DNA from: Wujia chipingensis
Lineage (GTDB): Bacteria > Bacillota > Clostridia > Lachnospirales > Lachnospiraceae
Assembly: GCF_014337155.1 (NCBI RefSeq)
Contig: NZ_CP060632.1
Span: 2,797,001 to 2,861,000 of the forward strand
DNA length: 64,000 bases
Reading direction: 5' to 3'
The notes beneath the pieces were generated by a model, which worked only from the letters and a program-made list of their open reading frames with translations, searched no databases and was not told the DNA's origin. Made by a program: the position numbers and the translations under genes. The first letter of the stretch is position 1; the number at the start of each line of letters is the position of its first letter. Below are positions 1 through 8,850 of the stretch, in pieces.

Positions 1-876
1 TTCATTCTCCCGGATAATCTCGGTAAATGTCTGCAACTTCGCATCCATATTATCGGCATGTGCGAGTGCCATCGCCTCGATCAATGCTGGTTTCTTCGGT
101 GAACCATATTCCAGTTCCCCGTGATGTGCCAGGATGCAGTGCTTCAGCTCATTTGCAAGCTTCGGTGGAAATCCTGGAATCTCACGCACCTTATCCGCAA
201 TCATCATCGTACCCATCACAATATGTCCGACTAACTGTCCCTCGTCGGTGTAATCGTTCTGTGGGAAATCGGAAATCTCATCGACCTTACCGATGTCGTG
301 ACAAATCGCTGCCGTCACAAGTAAATCATGATTGACAACCGGATAATTCGCTGCGATATATTCACATAATTTTGCAACCGATAAAGAATGTTCCAGCAGA
401 CCGCCTATAAATCCATGATGAATGGACTTCGCTGCGGAATGCTTCTTGAACTTCTCCGCAAATGCCTTGTCTTCGACAAAGAACATTTCCAATAGTTTAT
501 GTAAATACTGATTTTTTACACCCTGAATCAGTCCCAGTAATTCCTGATACATCGTATCAATATCTTTCGTTGAACATGGCATATAATCTGTCACATTGTA
601 TTCGCCTTCATCCGCCACGCGCACACGCTTGACATTTAACTGCAATGCTCCGTTAAAGCTCGTTACCTGTGCGTCAACACGAATATAGTCCATCGGCTCG
701 AAATGCGCAATCGCATTCGAAAGCTCCCAGATCTTTGCATCGACCGTTCCGGTCTTATCCTGAAGCTGCAAAGAGTAATATGTCTTTCCAGCCTTTGTCT
801 TTGCTACCACTTTATTCTTACAGAGATAGATTTCCGATACCATCTCTCCATCACGCAATTCTTTGATATAATTCAT
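1..876 (-). CDS. yhaM: 3'-5' exoribonuclease YhaM family (C-terminus off the left edge)
   Basis: The frame stays open from an ATG at 876 to base 1 (292 codons), so the gene is cut at its 3' end; the family is about 310-330 aa, so only a short tail should be missing. The N-terminal 100 residues read as an OB-fold nucleic-acid domain (LQDKTGTVDAKIWEL). The second half carries an HD phosphohydrolase domain: HHGFIGGLLEHSL, then CHDIGK and LAHHGELEYGSPKKP. OB plus HD in this order and size is typical of the YhaM exoribonuclease, a cytoplasmic RNA-decay enzyme of Firmicutes. The start is set by a GGAGGAAG ribosome site 6-13 bases upstream. A 34-codon ORF lies 44 bases upstream on the same strand. 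Confidence 0.88.
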   Translation of the reverse strand, partial: MNYIKELRDGEMVSEIYLCKNKVVAKTKAGKTYYSLQLQDKTGTVDAKIWELSNAIAHFEPMDYIRVDAQVTSFNGALQLNVKRVRVADEGEYNVTDYMPCSTKDIDTMYQELLGLIQGVKNQYLHKLLEMFFVEDKAFAEKFKKHSAAKSIHHGFIGGLLEHSLSVAKLCEYIAANYPVVNHDLLVTAAICHDIGKVDEISDFPQNDYTDEGQLVGHIVMGTMMIADKVREIPGFPPKLANELKHCILAHHGELEYGSPKKPALIEAMALAHADNMDAKLQTFTEIIRENE

Positions 877-920
877 GCTCTTTCTTCCTCCATCCTGCGC
901 TTCACTCTTTCCTATTTATA

Positions 921-1025
921 TCACTTATATATACTTTTCGCAAGGGAGGATTCCTCCGCCTTCTTCGTCTTCGCACGTTCTTCCTGTATGTTCGTTGGCT
1001 CCATATTCTCAAACCAGTTTCCCAT
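921..1025 (-). CDS. Small 34-aa ORF upstream of yhaM
   Basis: An ATG at 1025 preceded by a good ribosome site (GGAGGCGGGAGC) opens 34 codons ending in TGA at 921. The peptide begins MGNWFENMEP, is hydrophilic and lysine/glutamate rich, and has no membrane segment. It lies 44 bases before yhaM on the same strand, so it could be the first gene of the transcript or a translated leader. I do not recognise it. Support is the ribosome site and placement only; a chance ORF is possible. Confidence 0.45.
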   Translation of the reverse strand: MGNWFENMEPTNIQEERAKTKKAEESSLAKSIYK

Positions 1026-1164
1026 GCTCCCGCCTCCGATCATAAACCATAGCATACAACTTCTGAAAATGTAAAGCGTAAGTTTGGAACATTTAGAAAA
1101 AGTGAGTAATTATGCGAGTTTACGGGCAAAAATATTTTTATTTATGTGTTTAATAACGTTAAAA

Positions 1165-1210
1165 ACGAAAGGCGTACTTCGCTATTAAAGTACACCTTCC
1201 GCCTTTGTTA
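1165..1210 (-). terminator. Terminator-like hairpin after the ChW/LRR gene
   Basis: Read on the minus strand, AAAGGCG and GTACTT pair with AAGTAC and GCCTTT around a small loop, with a bulge of about six bases, followed by CGTTTTTAACG. It lies about 25 bases past the stop of the gene at 1236-2148, as expected of an intrinsic terminator. The remaining bases between 1026 and 1160 show nothing I can name. Confidence 0.5.
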
Positions 1211-1235
1211 TTCTTATTCTTCAATTACATAATTA

Positions 1236-2148
1236 TTACTTCTTGATATAAGCCTTTGTATTCACAGACTGAATATTCTTATAGTTGTTCGCCGGTGCCG
1301 CGCTTCCCTTCGGTACCAAAACAATCTGGATGCCTTCGAGACGCTTCGCATATCCGGCAGTTCCTGCCTCTTCTCCGTTCTTTGCCCAGCCAAGCCAGCC
1401 GTAAGACTGTGCATGTACACGATAATATACATCAAAGCGGTTTGCCATCTCGCCATAAAGCTTGATCTGGATTGCTTCCAGCCGCTTTGCTTCTCCGCTT
1501 GTTCCGCTCATCGCACCATTCGTTACCGGATTCTGCCAGCCAAAGGACTGGACGTGAGTGCGGTAGGAAGTAGTAATTTTCCCCTCTACATCTTCAAATA
1601 TATAGCCATATTCCTTGGCATAAGACTCTGCGTACGAACCAGCATATCCCCGGATAGTTTTAAGATTCACGCACCCCCAAAAAGCACTATTCTCTATTTT
1701 CGTCACGCTTTCCAATCGTTGTTACTCCATCTGGTATAACAGCATACTCCAATAAAGCGCAATAATAAAATGCCTCATCACCTATTGTTGTCACACTGTC
1801 TGGTATTACAATACTTTTTAATAATCTACAATCCGCGAACGCACACTCGCCTATTTTCTTTACACCATCCGGGATCTCTACCGTTTTCAATTCTGTCTTG
1901 CTTTGAAATGCCCTATCCCCAATCTCGGTACATCTGCTTGGCATTACGACATCTGCACCGTTTGCCTTATATTTTGTAATCTTCGTTCCATCCCACTCAA
2001 AATCTGCTTCACTCGTCTCAGCTATATCTGCAACTACCATTTCTGTCGGTTCTTCCGCCGACACCGTCCCCACCGGAACGTTTACCAGCAAGCTGACGCC
2101 CATACATGCCGCCAGCGCAAAGCCTGCAAATCTCTTTGTTCTTCTCAT
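1236..2148 (-). pseudogene. Secreted leucine-rich-repeat (BspA-like) / ChW-repeat surface protein, frame broken
   Basis: The reading starts at ATG 2148 (ribosome site GAGGAGGAAAA) with a signal peptide (basic MRRTKR, hydrophobic core, AEE). It continues through BspA-type LRR_5 repeats such as SVTTIGDEAFYYC and then stops at TAG 1687. A second frame takes over from about 1715 with ESVTKIENSAFWGC, a further LRR end, then two ChW units (YRTHVQSFGW..., YYRVHAQSYGWLGW...) to the stop at 1236. The two halves together make one normal architecture, so a frameshift or an out-of-frame deletion between LRR repeats near 1690-1715 has split the gene. The ChW units are nearly identical to the last two of the intact gene at 58755-60296. 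A sequencing error, or phase variation, cannot be excluded. Confidence 0.75.
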
Positions 2149-2208
2149 CTTTTTTCCTCCTCTTCTGCTCTCCATATACATAATTTCTTCTCTCCCCACG
2201 CACAATAA

Positions 2209-2228
2209 TTAGTAAAAATATTTACTAA
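2209..2228. promoter_or_regulatory. Palindromic operator-like site 1 (TTAGTA-N8-TACTAA)
   Basis: TTAGTA and TACTAA are separated by 8 bases inside a larger perfect 10-bp inverted repeat (arms 2207-2216 and 2221-2230). It sits between the divergent LRR/ChW gene and the XRE regulator. The same half-sites at the same spacing recur at 2234-2253 and 2529-2548. Confidence 0.65.
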
Positions 2229-2233
2229 TTAGG

Positions 2234-2253
2234 ATAGTACATTTCTTTACTAT
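2234..2253. promoter_or_regulatory. Palindromic operator-like site 2 (ATAGTA-N8-TACTAT)
   Basis: This is a second copy of the half-site pair with identical 8-base spacing, 25 bases (centre to centre) from site 1 and 26 bases before the XRE start at 2279. Its position suits autoregulation of the XRE gene. No convincing -35/-10 pair could be assigned for either divergent gene. Confidence 0.6.
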
Positions 2254-2278
2254 GCTATTGTGTAAACAAGGTGAAATT

Positions 2279-2494
2279 ATGGATAATAAAAAATATATTG
2301 AACGAATCAAAAATTTAAGAGAGGATCATGACTACACGCAGGAATATGTCGCTAACTATCTTGGCACATCCCAGACAATGTATGCCCGCTATGAGCGCGG
2401 TGCCAACGAATTGCCAATCCGCCATCTTCTATCCCTGTGCAAATTGTATCATGTTTCCTCCGACTATATACTTGGACTGAGCAATAAACTCTAA
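2279..2494 (+). CDS. XRE-family helix-turn-helix regulator (71 aa)
   Basis: This is a short single-domain DNA-binding protein. The HTH spans about residues 5-60: IKNLREDHDYTQEYVANYLG followed by TSQTMYARYERGANELP and the typical LCKLYHVSSDYILGL end. The ATG at 2279 is chosen over an in-frame ATG at 2252 because AAGGTGA lies 5-11 bases before it and the earlier codon overlaps operator site 2. Three palindromes with the same half-sites flank the gene (2209, 2234, 2529), so it probably represses itself and may act on the surface-protein gene to the left and the zinc-ribbon gene to the right. Targets are inferred. Confidence 0.85.
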   Translation: MDNKKYIERIKNLREDHDYTQEYVANYLGTSQTMYARYERGANELPIRHLLSLCKLYHVSSDYILGLSNKL

Positions 2495-2528
2495 GTCCTT
2501 GTTTTGAATCGTCAATCTGTCTTTAATT

Positions 2529-2548
2529 TTAGTAAATATATGTACTAA
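2529..2548. promoter_or_regulatory. Palindromic operator-like site 3 (TTAGTA-N8-TACTAA)
   Basis: This is the third copy of the half-site pair, again with 8 bases between halves, downstream of the XRE gene. It lies 15 bases upstream of the candidate -35 box of the gene at 2626. It suggests the regulator also controls that gene. Confidence 0.6.
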
Positions 2549-2563
2549 AGTCAGGTCGATTTC

Positions 2564-2592
2564 TTGTAAGTCTTCTAAATATATGCTATCTT
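2564..2592 (+). promoter_or_regulatory. Candidate promoter of the zinc-ribbon membrane gene
   Basis: TTGTAA, 17 bases, TATCTT; the coding start is 33 bases downstream. The match to the sigma-A consensus is moderate. Confidence 0.4.
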
Positions 2593-2625
2593 AATTTTAT
2601 ACTATTTTTTAAGGAGCGTGATTCT

Positions 2626-3357
2626 ATGAATTGTCCAACATGTGGAGCAACACTTACAGACGGCACAACGATCTGTCCTACCTGCGGAGCAGCGATCTCC
2701 CAGCCGGCAGATTTCAACCAAATGCAATATCAACAGCCTGAGACAAACTTCAATCAGGCACAGTATCAGCAGCCTCAGGCAAACTATAATCAGCAACCAT
2801 ACCAGCAGCCTCAGGCAAATTTCAATCAGGCACAATACCAGCAGCCTCAAGCAAACTATAATCAGGCACAGTATCAGCAGCCTCAGGCAAATTACAACCA
2901 GATGCCATATGCAAATTCTGCTGCCTATGCCCCAGCAGGTGCTAAGTACAAGCGGAAATTCAATGCCGGACATTTTGCAGTGATGGGCGGAAGCCTGCTC
3001 TGTCTGATCTCCGTCTTTCTTCCGTTCCTGTCTGTTTCCCTTTTTGGATACAGTGAATCAATGTCGTTATTTAAGGACGGCGAAGATGGCGTCATCTTTT
3101 TGATAACTGCAATCGTGATCATTGCATTGTCTATGCTGCGGGTAAATACATTGAATATTATCCTGACCCTGATTCAGGGAATTTTCGCAATTTATGAAAC
3201 TATGAGCGCAAAAAGCGAACTTTCCGATTATGGTTCTATGGTTCAATATGGTGCTGGTTTCTATCTGCTTTTGATCGGTGGTATCGTTGCATTTGTCGGT
3301 GCCATTATCGGCTTGGTTCTTCATATCAATGCAAAGAAAGCATTTAATCAAGCCTAA
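2626..3357 (+). CDS. Zinc-ribbon, Gln/Tyr-repeat membrane protein (243 aa)
   Basis: The N-terminus is a four-cysteine zinc ribbon (CPTCG at residues 3-7 and 17-21). Residues 30-101 are six 12-residue units of the form [F/Y]NQAQYQQPQAN (nucleotides 2713-2928). A basic stretch then leads into three to four hydrophobic segments, roughly 120-140, 150-170, 175-190 and 210-235. The layout (zinc ribbon, low-complexity Q/P/Y linker, small membrane domain) is common in uncharacterised Firmicute proteins. Function is unknown; the linker may mediate self-association. The start has AAGGAG 8 bases upstream. mutS2 begins 25 bases after the stop, so read-through into mutS2 is plausible. Confidence 0.8.
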   Translation: MNCPTCGATLTDGTTICPTCGAAISQPADFNQMQYQQPETNFNQAQYQQPQANYNQQPYQQPQANFNQAQYQQPQANYNQAQYQQPQANYNQMPYANSAAYAPAGAKYKRKFNAGHFAVMGGSLLCLISVFLPFLSVSLFGYSESMSLFKDGEDGVIFLITAIVIIALSMLRVNTLNIILTLIQGIFAIYETMSAKSELSDYGSMVQYGAGFYLLLIGGIVAFVGAIIGLVLHINAKKAFNQA

Positions 3358-3382
3358 CATACTTTTATAAAAGGAATAAACC

Positions 3383-5818
3383 ATGAACAAACGAAGCTTA
3401 CGCATACTAGAGTTTAATAAAATACTATCTATGGTGACAGAATATGCGACCTCCCCTATGGCAAAACGCCGGGTGGACCGCATGAAACCCCAGCGTGACA
3501 TCGAACAGATCCGAAAATTACAGGAAGAGACAAACGATGCACTGAACCGTCTGAACCATCATGGAAATATCAGCTTTTCCGGGTTATGCGATATCGGTGC
3601 ATCCATCAAACGGCTGGAGGTACAGGGTACCCTTACTTCTAAGGAGCTTCTGGACATCGCAGCCGTCTTACAGGTTGCAAAAGCAGCCAAACAGTACGGT
3701 GACGGTTCCGATCTGACCGAAGCACTCGCCAGCCGGAATCAGGAGCCTGTTTCACAGACAACCTTCGATTCTCTGACCGAACGCTTTAACATGCTGTTGC
3801 CATTAGAGCACATCGCATCCGAGATCAACCGTTGTATCTTATCGGAAAATGAATACGCGGACGATGCAAGCTCCGGTTTGAAGAACATCCGCCGGGAAAT
3901 CCGTCTCACCAACGACAAGCTGCACCAGCAGTTAGATAAGATCATCAAAAGTGACGCAAACCGTGACCAGTTGCAGGATTCTCTGATTACCATGCGAAAC
4001 GGCAGATACTGTATTCCGGTCAAGCAGGAATACCGTTCGAAATTCCCGGGTATGATTCACGATCAGTCCTCGACCGGCTCCACGCTTTTCATCGAACCAA
4101 TGGCAGTCGTCAATCTGAACAACCAGATCAAGGAGCTTGCGAACGAGGAATTATTAGAAATCGAGAAAATACTGGAGAGCCTGAGTGCGCAGGCAGCTAC
4201 TTATGTCTCTGACATCGCCTACGATCTGGAATTACTGACCGATCTGGATTTTATATTTGCAAAGGCGAAATTCGCCCGCGCAACAAACAGCACAAGACCG
4301 ATCTTTAACACCGACGGTATCATTGATATCCGACAGGGACGTCATCCATTGCTGGAGAAGCACACGGTTGTGCCAGTCGATATCCGGCTTGGTGAGACAT
4401 ACAACCTGCTCATTATCACAGGTCCGAATACCGGTGGTAAAACGGTTTCCCTAAAGACACTCGGACTGTTTTCTCTCATGGGGCAGGCAGGTCTGCACAT
4501 CCCGGCGATGGAGGAATCCCGCCTGGCTGTCTTCGACGATATCTTCGCAGATATCGGTGACGAGCAGAGCATCGAACAGAATCTGTCAACGTTCTCCTCT
4601 CACATGAGCAACATTGTCTATATCGTGCAGCATGCAACCCCGAACACACTATGCCTATTCGATGAGCCGGGCGGCGGAACCGATCCGGTCGAGGGTGCGG
4701 CACTGGCAGTTTCCATCTTAAATTATCTGAAAAGTATGGGTGCCCGCTGCATGGCGACGACACATTACAGCGAATTGAAAACATACGCCCTTTCCACCGA
4801 TGGAGTAGAAAATGCATCGTGCGAATTTGATGTGGCAACTCTGCGTCCAACCTACCGTCTGACAATCGGTATTCCGGGTAAATCCAACGCATTTGCCATC
4901 GCAAGCAAGCTTGGTCTGCCAGATTATATCATCAACTCCGCAAAGGATCAGATTGACAGCGATGCGATCGACATGGAAACCCTGCTCGCGGATCTCGAAG
5001 CAAGCAAGCGATCCATGCAGGAGGACGAAAAGGCAATCGAGGCATATAAACAGGAAATTGAATCTCTGAAGGAATCCTTGCAGAAGAAGGAAGAAAATCT
5101 CGATACGAAGAAAGCCGAGATTCTGAAAAAAGCAAGGGAAGAAGCCAGAGACATAATCGATGACGCCAAGGATGTGGCGGATCAGACAATCCGCGATTAC
5201 AACAAATGGCGCAATAATCCACACAAGGCCGACATGCGCACGATGGAAGAACAGCGCAGCAAGCTTCGAAGCAAAATCAAAGATTACGAGAAATCCGGTG
5301 CATCCGAGACAAAGAAACAGACCTCAAACCATAAAGCATCTGATTTCCATATCGGGGATACCGTGCAGGTACTCAGCATGGGAACACGCGGTACAATCAC
5401 AAAACTGCCAGACAACAAAGGCATTGCAGGCGTACAGATGGGTATTTTAAATTCTATGTTGCCGATTTCCGACCTGCTGATTATCCCGGAAAGTACCGTA
5501 TCAGTAAATGGAACAAAACAAAAATACAGCGGCAAACATGCAGGCGGAGATCATACATCCGTCAGCAAATCTATGACATTCTCTCCAGAACTGAACGTCA
5601 TGGGGAAAACAGTCGATGAAGCATGCTTTGAGATTGACAAATATCTGGATGATGCAGTTCTGGCACACATTTCCCGTGTCACGATCATCCACGGAAAGGG
5701 AACCGGTGCCCTGCGCAAAGGCATCTGGCAGTATTTAAAGAAACATCCACTGGTGCAGTCCTATCGCTCCGGCGAATTTGGTGAGGGCGAATATGGCGTT
5801 ACCATCGTCGAATTGTAG
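3383..5818 (+). CDS. mutS2: Endonuclease MutS2
   Basis: At 811 aa this is close to the usual family length (about 785-800). It has the MutS-type ATPase core with a P-loop around residues 345-355 (GPNTGGKTVSLKTLG) and Walker B CLFDEPGGGTDP. A long charged coiled coil covers about 520-620, and the C-terminal Smr domain (about 740-811) contains IHGKGTGALRKGIW. It lacks the N-terminal mismatch-recognition domain of MutS. MutS2 is a cytoplasmic ATPase/nuclease; family roles include limiting homologous recombination and, in Bacillus, resolving collided ribosomes. It may share a transcript with the upstream zinc-ribbon gene and the downstream two-component genes. Confidence 0.97.
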   Translation: MNKRSLRILEFNKILSMVTEYATSPMAKRRVDRMKPQRDIEQIRKLQEETNDALNRLNHHGNISFSGLCDIGASIKRLEVQGTLTSKELLDIAAVLQVAKAAKQYGDGSDLTEALASRNQEPVSQTTFDSLTERFNMLLPLEHIASEINRCILSENEYADDASSGLKNIRREIRLTNDKLHQQLDKIIKSDANRDQLQDSLITMRNGRYCIPVKQEYRSKFPGMIHDQSSTGSTLFIEPMAVVNLNNQIKELANEELLEIEKILESLSAQAATYVSDIAYDLELLTDLDFIFAKAKFARATNSTRPIFNTDGIIDIRQGRHPLLEKHTVVPVDIRLGETYNLLIITGPNTGGKTVSLKTLGLFSLMGQAGLHIPAMEESRLAVFDDIFADIGDEQSIEQNLSTFSSHMSNIVYIVQHATPNTLCLFDEPGGGTDPVEGAALAVSILNYLKSMGARCMATTHYSELKTYALSTDGVENASCEFDVATLRPTYRLTIGIPGKSNAFAIASKLGLPDYIINSAKDQIDSDAIDMETLLADLEASKRSMQEDEKAIEAYKQEIESLKESLQKKEENLDTKKAEILKKAREEARDIIDDAKDVADQTIRDYNKWRNNPHKADMRTMEEQRSKLRSKIKDYEKSGASETKKQTSNHKASDFHIGDTVQVLSMGTRGTITKLPDNKGIAGVQMGILNSMLPISDLLIIPESTVSVNGTKQKYSGKHAGGDHTSVSKSMTFSPELNVMGKTVDEACFEIDKYLDDAVLAHISRVTIIHGKGTGALRKGIWQYLKKHPLVQSYRSGEFGEGEYGVTIVEL

Positions 5819-5859
5819 ACGAGTTACAACCATACAACACACTTTTATTGGAGGGGAAC

Positions 5860-6585
5860 ATGGAGAAACAACGAATCCTGATCGTCGATGACGACGAAAA
5901 TATCGCAGAGCTTATCTCTTTGTATTTACTAAAGGAATGCTTTGCAACTGAAATCGCATACACAGGCAAGGACGCACTTGCACTCGCAGCCACCTTCAAT
6001 CCTGACTTGATCTTATTGGATATCATGCTCCCGGATATTGATGGCTATGAGGTCTGCACGGAAATCCGCAAGACACGCCAGACACCGATCATCATGCTTT
6101 CCGCGAAGGGGGAAGTGTTCGACAAGGTGCTCGGCTTAAAGCTCGGCGCCGATGACTATATGATCAAACCGTTTGATTCCAACGAACTGGTTGCAAGAGT
6201 CAAAGCGGTTTTGCGTCGTACCGTTATGACCCAGGCTGTAACCACTGCTGCACCTGTAAGCATCGCTGAAGTTACCGATCATCAGGGTGAATTCGTCGAA
6301 TATGACGGCTTACTTATCAATATGACCAACTACACTGTAACTTTGGATGGTGAATCGGTGGAGATGCCGCCGAAGGAGCTGGAGCTTTTGTATTTTCTTG
6401 CCAAACGTCCAAACCAGGTATTTACACGTGATCAGCTGCTTGACCGTCTCTGGGACTACGAATATGCCGGAGACTCGCGAACGGTAGACGTCCATATCAA
6501 GCGTCTGCGTGAAAAACTGAACGAAAATCACAACTGGTCAATCTCTACGGTATGGGGCAAAGGTTATAAATTCGAGGTAAAGTAA
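5860..6585 (+). CDS. OmpR/PhoB-family response regulator
   Basis: The receiver domain (1-120) has the acidic pocket D10-D12, phospho-acceptor D54 in LLDIMLPDIDG and K103 in MIKPF. A winged-helix domain occupies about 150-241 (PPKELELLYFLAKRP, SRTVDVHIKRLREKL). ATG 5860 is preferred over a TTG at 5848 because GGAGGGG lies just before it. It is paired with the sensor kinase that starts one base after its stop, so the two are co-translated. The target genes are unknown; the AIM24-like pair downstream on the same strand is a candidate. Confidence 0.93.
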   Translation: MEKQRILIVDDDENIAELISLYLLKECFATEIAYTGKDALALAATFNPDLILLDIMLPDIDGYEVCTEIRKTRQTPIIMLSAKGEVFDKVLGLKLGADDYMIKPFDSNELVARVKAVLRRTVMTQAVTTAAPVSIAEVTDHQGEFVEYDGLLINMTNYTVTLDGESVEMPPKELELLYFLAKRPNQVFTRDQLLDRLWDYEYAGDSRTVDVHIKRLREKLNENHNWSISTVWGKGYKFEVK

Positions 6586-6586
6586 C

Positions 6587-8023
6587 ATGACATTACGCCA
6601 CTCTCTGTTTGATAAAATATTCATAAGTTTTTTGGTTATTTTTACGGTTTGTTTTGGATTTATCGTCCTCTATGCCTCCAACGTCACACGAAGCATGCTT
6701 GTCGATGACCGAACAGAAGTACTGACAAATGAAGCATTTTTAATCGCGGATCAGACAGTCGCAGGATATGTGCAGGGCGTTTACACCAAAGATGAATTGC
6801 AAGAAAGTCTACGCTATTACAGTGACAAACTGAATGCCAGCATCTGGGTTACCGATGAAAAAGGCATCATCTATGGATTTGCGAATGCAGACGGACATCC
6901 AGATAACCCCAAAAATATATTCCTCGTTGACCCGGATTTTGATATCTACACCGCGCAGTCTTTTAATGGCAAATTTTACAATACGTTCAAAAGCAACGTT
7001 ATTTCTGTTGCCATTCCAATCCATATTAACAACCAGCCAAACGGTATGCTATTGATTCATTCTACGGTGGAACAGCTGCAGAATATTCAGGAAAAAATCG
7101 TAAAACTGATTTATGCACCGTATCTGTTTATGATTATCATTTCCTTTGCCCTACTTGGTATCATCTCGGGTAAAGTCATGCGTCCAATCCGGAAAATCAA
7201 CTCCGTAGCAGAGCAATATTCCACTGGTAACTTCGACACGCCAATGGATATTCATTCCAACGACGAGATTGGTCAGCTTGCATCCACACTTGAATACATG
7301 GCTTCAGAACTGGCAAAACTGGACGAGTACCGAAAGGCATTTATCTCCAATATCTCACACGATTTCCGCTCTCCGCTCACCTCGATCAAAGGCTATATTG
7401 AGGCGATTCAGGATGGAACGATCCCGCCGGAGAAGCAGAGTCATTACCTAGATATCGTCGTGCAGCAGACAAACCGGCTGACAAAACTTACCTCCAGTCT
7501 TCTGGAGTTAAATAACTACGATTCCTACGGTATCTGGCTCGTATGCAAGGATTTCGATATTGTCGAGCTTGTCCTATCTGCGATTAACTCCTTTGAGGGG
7601 CGCTGTATCGAGAAGCAGATTGCGATCCGGTTAAATAATCACACCGAACATTCGATTGTTCATGCAGACAAGACAAAGATCGAGCAGGTCATCTACAATC
7701 TGCTTGATAATGCAATCAAATTTACGCCAAATGGTAAATCAATTTACGTGACATTGTCGGAAAAACATGATAAAATTTTTGTATCTGTGAAGGATGAGGG
7801 ATGTGGTATTCCGAAGGATTCCCTGAACCGTGTATGGGTTCGTTTTTACAAGGCGGACCGCTCCCGTGGCAAAGACAAACAGGGAACCGGACTCGGACTT
7901 GCGATTACCAAAGAAATCATCAAGGCACATAATGAGAATATCAATGTTGTCAGCACCGAGGGTGTCGGAAGTGAATTTACATTTTCACTGTCCAAGGCAA
8001 CAACAGATTCCGAACAATCATAA
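6587..8023 (+). CDS. Sensor histidine kinase (HAMP, HisKA, HATPase)
   Basis: This is a 478-aa membrane kinase. One transmembrane helix lies near 12-32, an extracytoplasmic sensor of about 145 residues follows, and a second helix sits near 178-200. A HAMP linker (PIRKINSVAEQY) leads to the H box with phospho-acceptor His258 in SNISHDFRSPLTS. The ATP-binding domain has the N box (YNLLDNAIKFTP), G1 (VKDEGCGIP) and G2 (GTGLGLAI). It partners the response regulator one base upstream. The ligand is not predictable from sequence. Confidence 0.93.
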   Translation: MTLRHSLFDKIFISFLVIFTVCFGFIVLYASNVTRSMLVDDRTEVLTNEAFLIADQTVAGYVQGVYTKDELQESLRYYSDKLNASIWVTDEKGIIYGFANADGHPDNPKNIFLVDPDFDIYTAQSFNGKFYNTFKSNVISVAIPIHINNQPNGMLLIHSTVEQLQNIQEKIVKLIYAPYLFMIIISFALLGIISGKVMRPIRKINSVAEQYSTGNFDTPMDIHSNDEIGQLASTLEYMASELAKLDEYRKAFISNISHDFRSPLTSIKGYIEAIQDGTIPPEKQSHYLDIVVQQTNRLTKLTSSLLELNNYDSYGIWLVCKDFDIVELVLSAINSFEGRCIEKQIAIRLNNHTEHSIVHADKTKIEQVIYNLLDNAIKFTPNGKSIYVTLSEKHDKIFVSVKDEGCGIPKDSLNRVWVRFYKADRSRGKDKQGTGLGLAITKEIIKAHNENINVVSTEGVGSEFTFSLSKATTDSEQS

Positions 8024-8080
8024 GAATAACCGGTCTTATGCAAACCGCAAATTTATATGGCCGGATAAGGGGAGGTATTT

Positions 8081-8833
8081 ATGTTTAGTATCAACAATCT
8101 TTTCAACAACGCCAACATGCAGTGTATCAACCAGCTCGGACAGTACCGTGTTTTTGAACACCAAAAGGATCTGTCAGTTTCTCCATACAACGCAGAAACT
8201 GCATATTTTTCTGCTGAGATGAATGTACGCCGCCGTCAGGTTTTGGTCGAGCTGAACAACACATCCTGCAAATTACAGGCAGGTGCCATGCAGTGGATGC
8301 TCGGAAATGTATCCATGCAGTCCGGTGTAAGTGCCGGTAATTTCCTCGGCAAAGCACTCGGAGCAGCTGTAACCGGTGAGACAATGTCCAAACCAGAATA
8401 CACCGGTCAGGGTTATGTTATGTTAGAGCCAACCTACAAGCACATCCTGCTTGTCGATGTGGCACAGTGGGGGCAGATCGTACTCGATGATGGTTTATTC
8501 CTTGCCTGTGACAGCACATTGCAGCATAAGGTTGTCAGCCGTAAGACACTTTCCTCTGCTGCGCTCGGCGGAGAGGGCTTATTTAACCTGAGCCTTTCCG
8601 GACAGGGTATCGCTGTATTGGAAAGTCCGGTTCCACAGCAGGAGCTTATCATGTTCAATCTGCAGGATGACGAGGTTAAGATCGATGGAAATATGGCAAT
8701 CGCATGGTCCGGCTCTTTGAATTTCACGGTTGAAAAATCTTCAAAATCGCTGATCGGTTCGGCTGTTTCCGGCGAAGGTCTGGTCAATGTATACCGTGGT
8801 ACCGGCTCGATTCTGATGGCACCAACCGCATAA
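8081..8833 (+). CDS. AIM24 family (DUF124) protein, first of a tandem pair
   Basis: This 250-aa soluble protein has the AIM24/TIGR00266 beta-roll pattern: an internal GEG-rich core (GEGLFNLSLSGQG) and ending GSAVSGEGLVNVYRG. There is no signal peptide or membrane segment. The family is widespread and poorly understood; some bacterial genomes place it near stress or membrane-protein genes. It lies 57 bases after the kinase stop with its own GGGGAGG ribosome site, and is about 60% similar by eye to the next gene. Co-regulation with the two-component system is inferred from position. Confidence 0.85.
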   Translation: MFSINNLFNNANMQCINQLGQYRVFEHQKDLSVSPYNAETAYFSAEMNVRRRQVLVELNNTSCKLQAGAMQWMLGNVSMQSGVSAGNFLGKALGAAVTGETMSKPEYTGQGYVMLEPTYKHILLVDVAQWGQIVLDDGLFLACDSTLQHKVVSRKTLSSAALGGEGLFNLSLSGQGIAVLESPVPQQELIMFNLQDDEVKIDGNMAIAWSGSLNFTVEKSSKSLIGSAVSGEGLVNVYRGTGSILMAPTA

Positions 8834-8850
8834 GGGGGGAGGGTACATAT

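Noticed and set aside
2713..2928. Possible CRISPR-like repeat array
   Set aside because: The repeats are contiguous, in frame and encode [F/Y]NQAQYQQPQAN units within a clear gene; there are no spacers.
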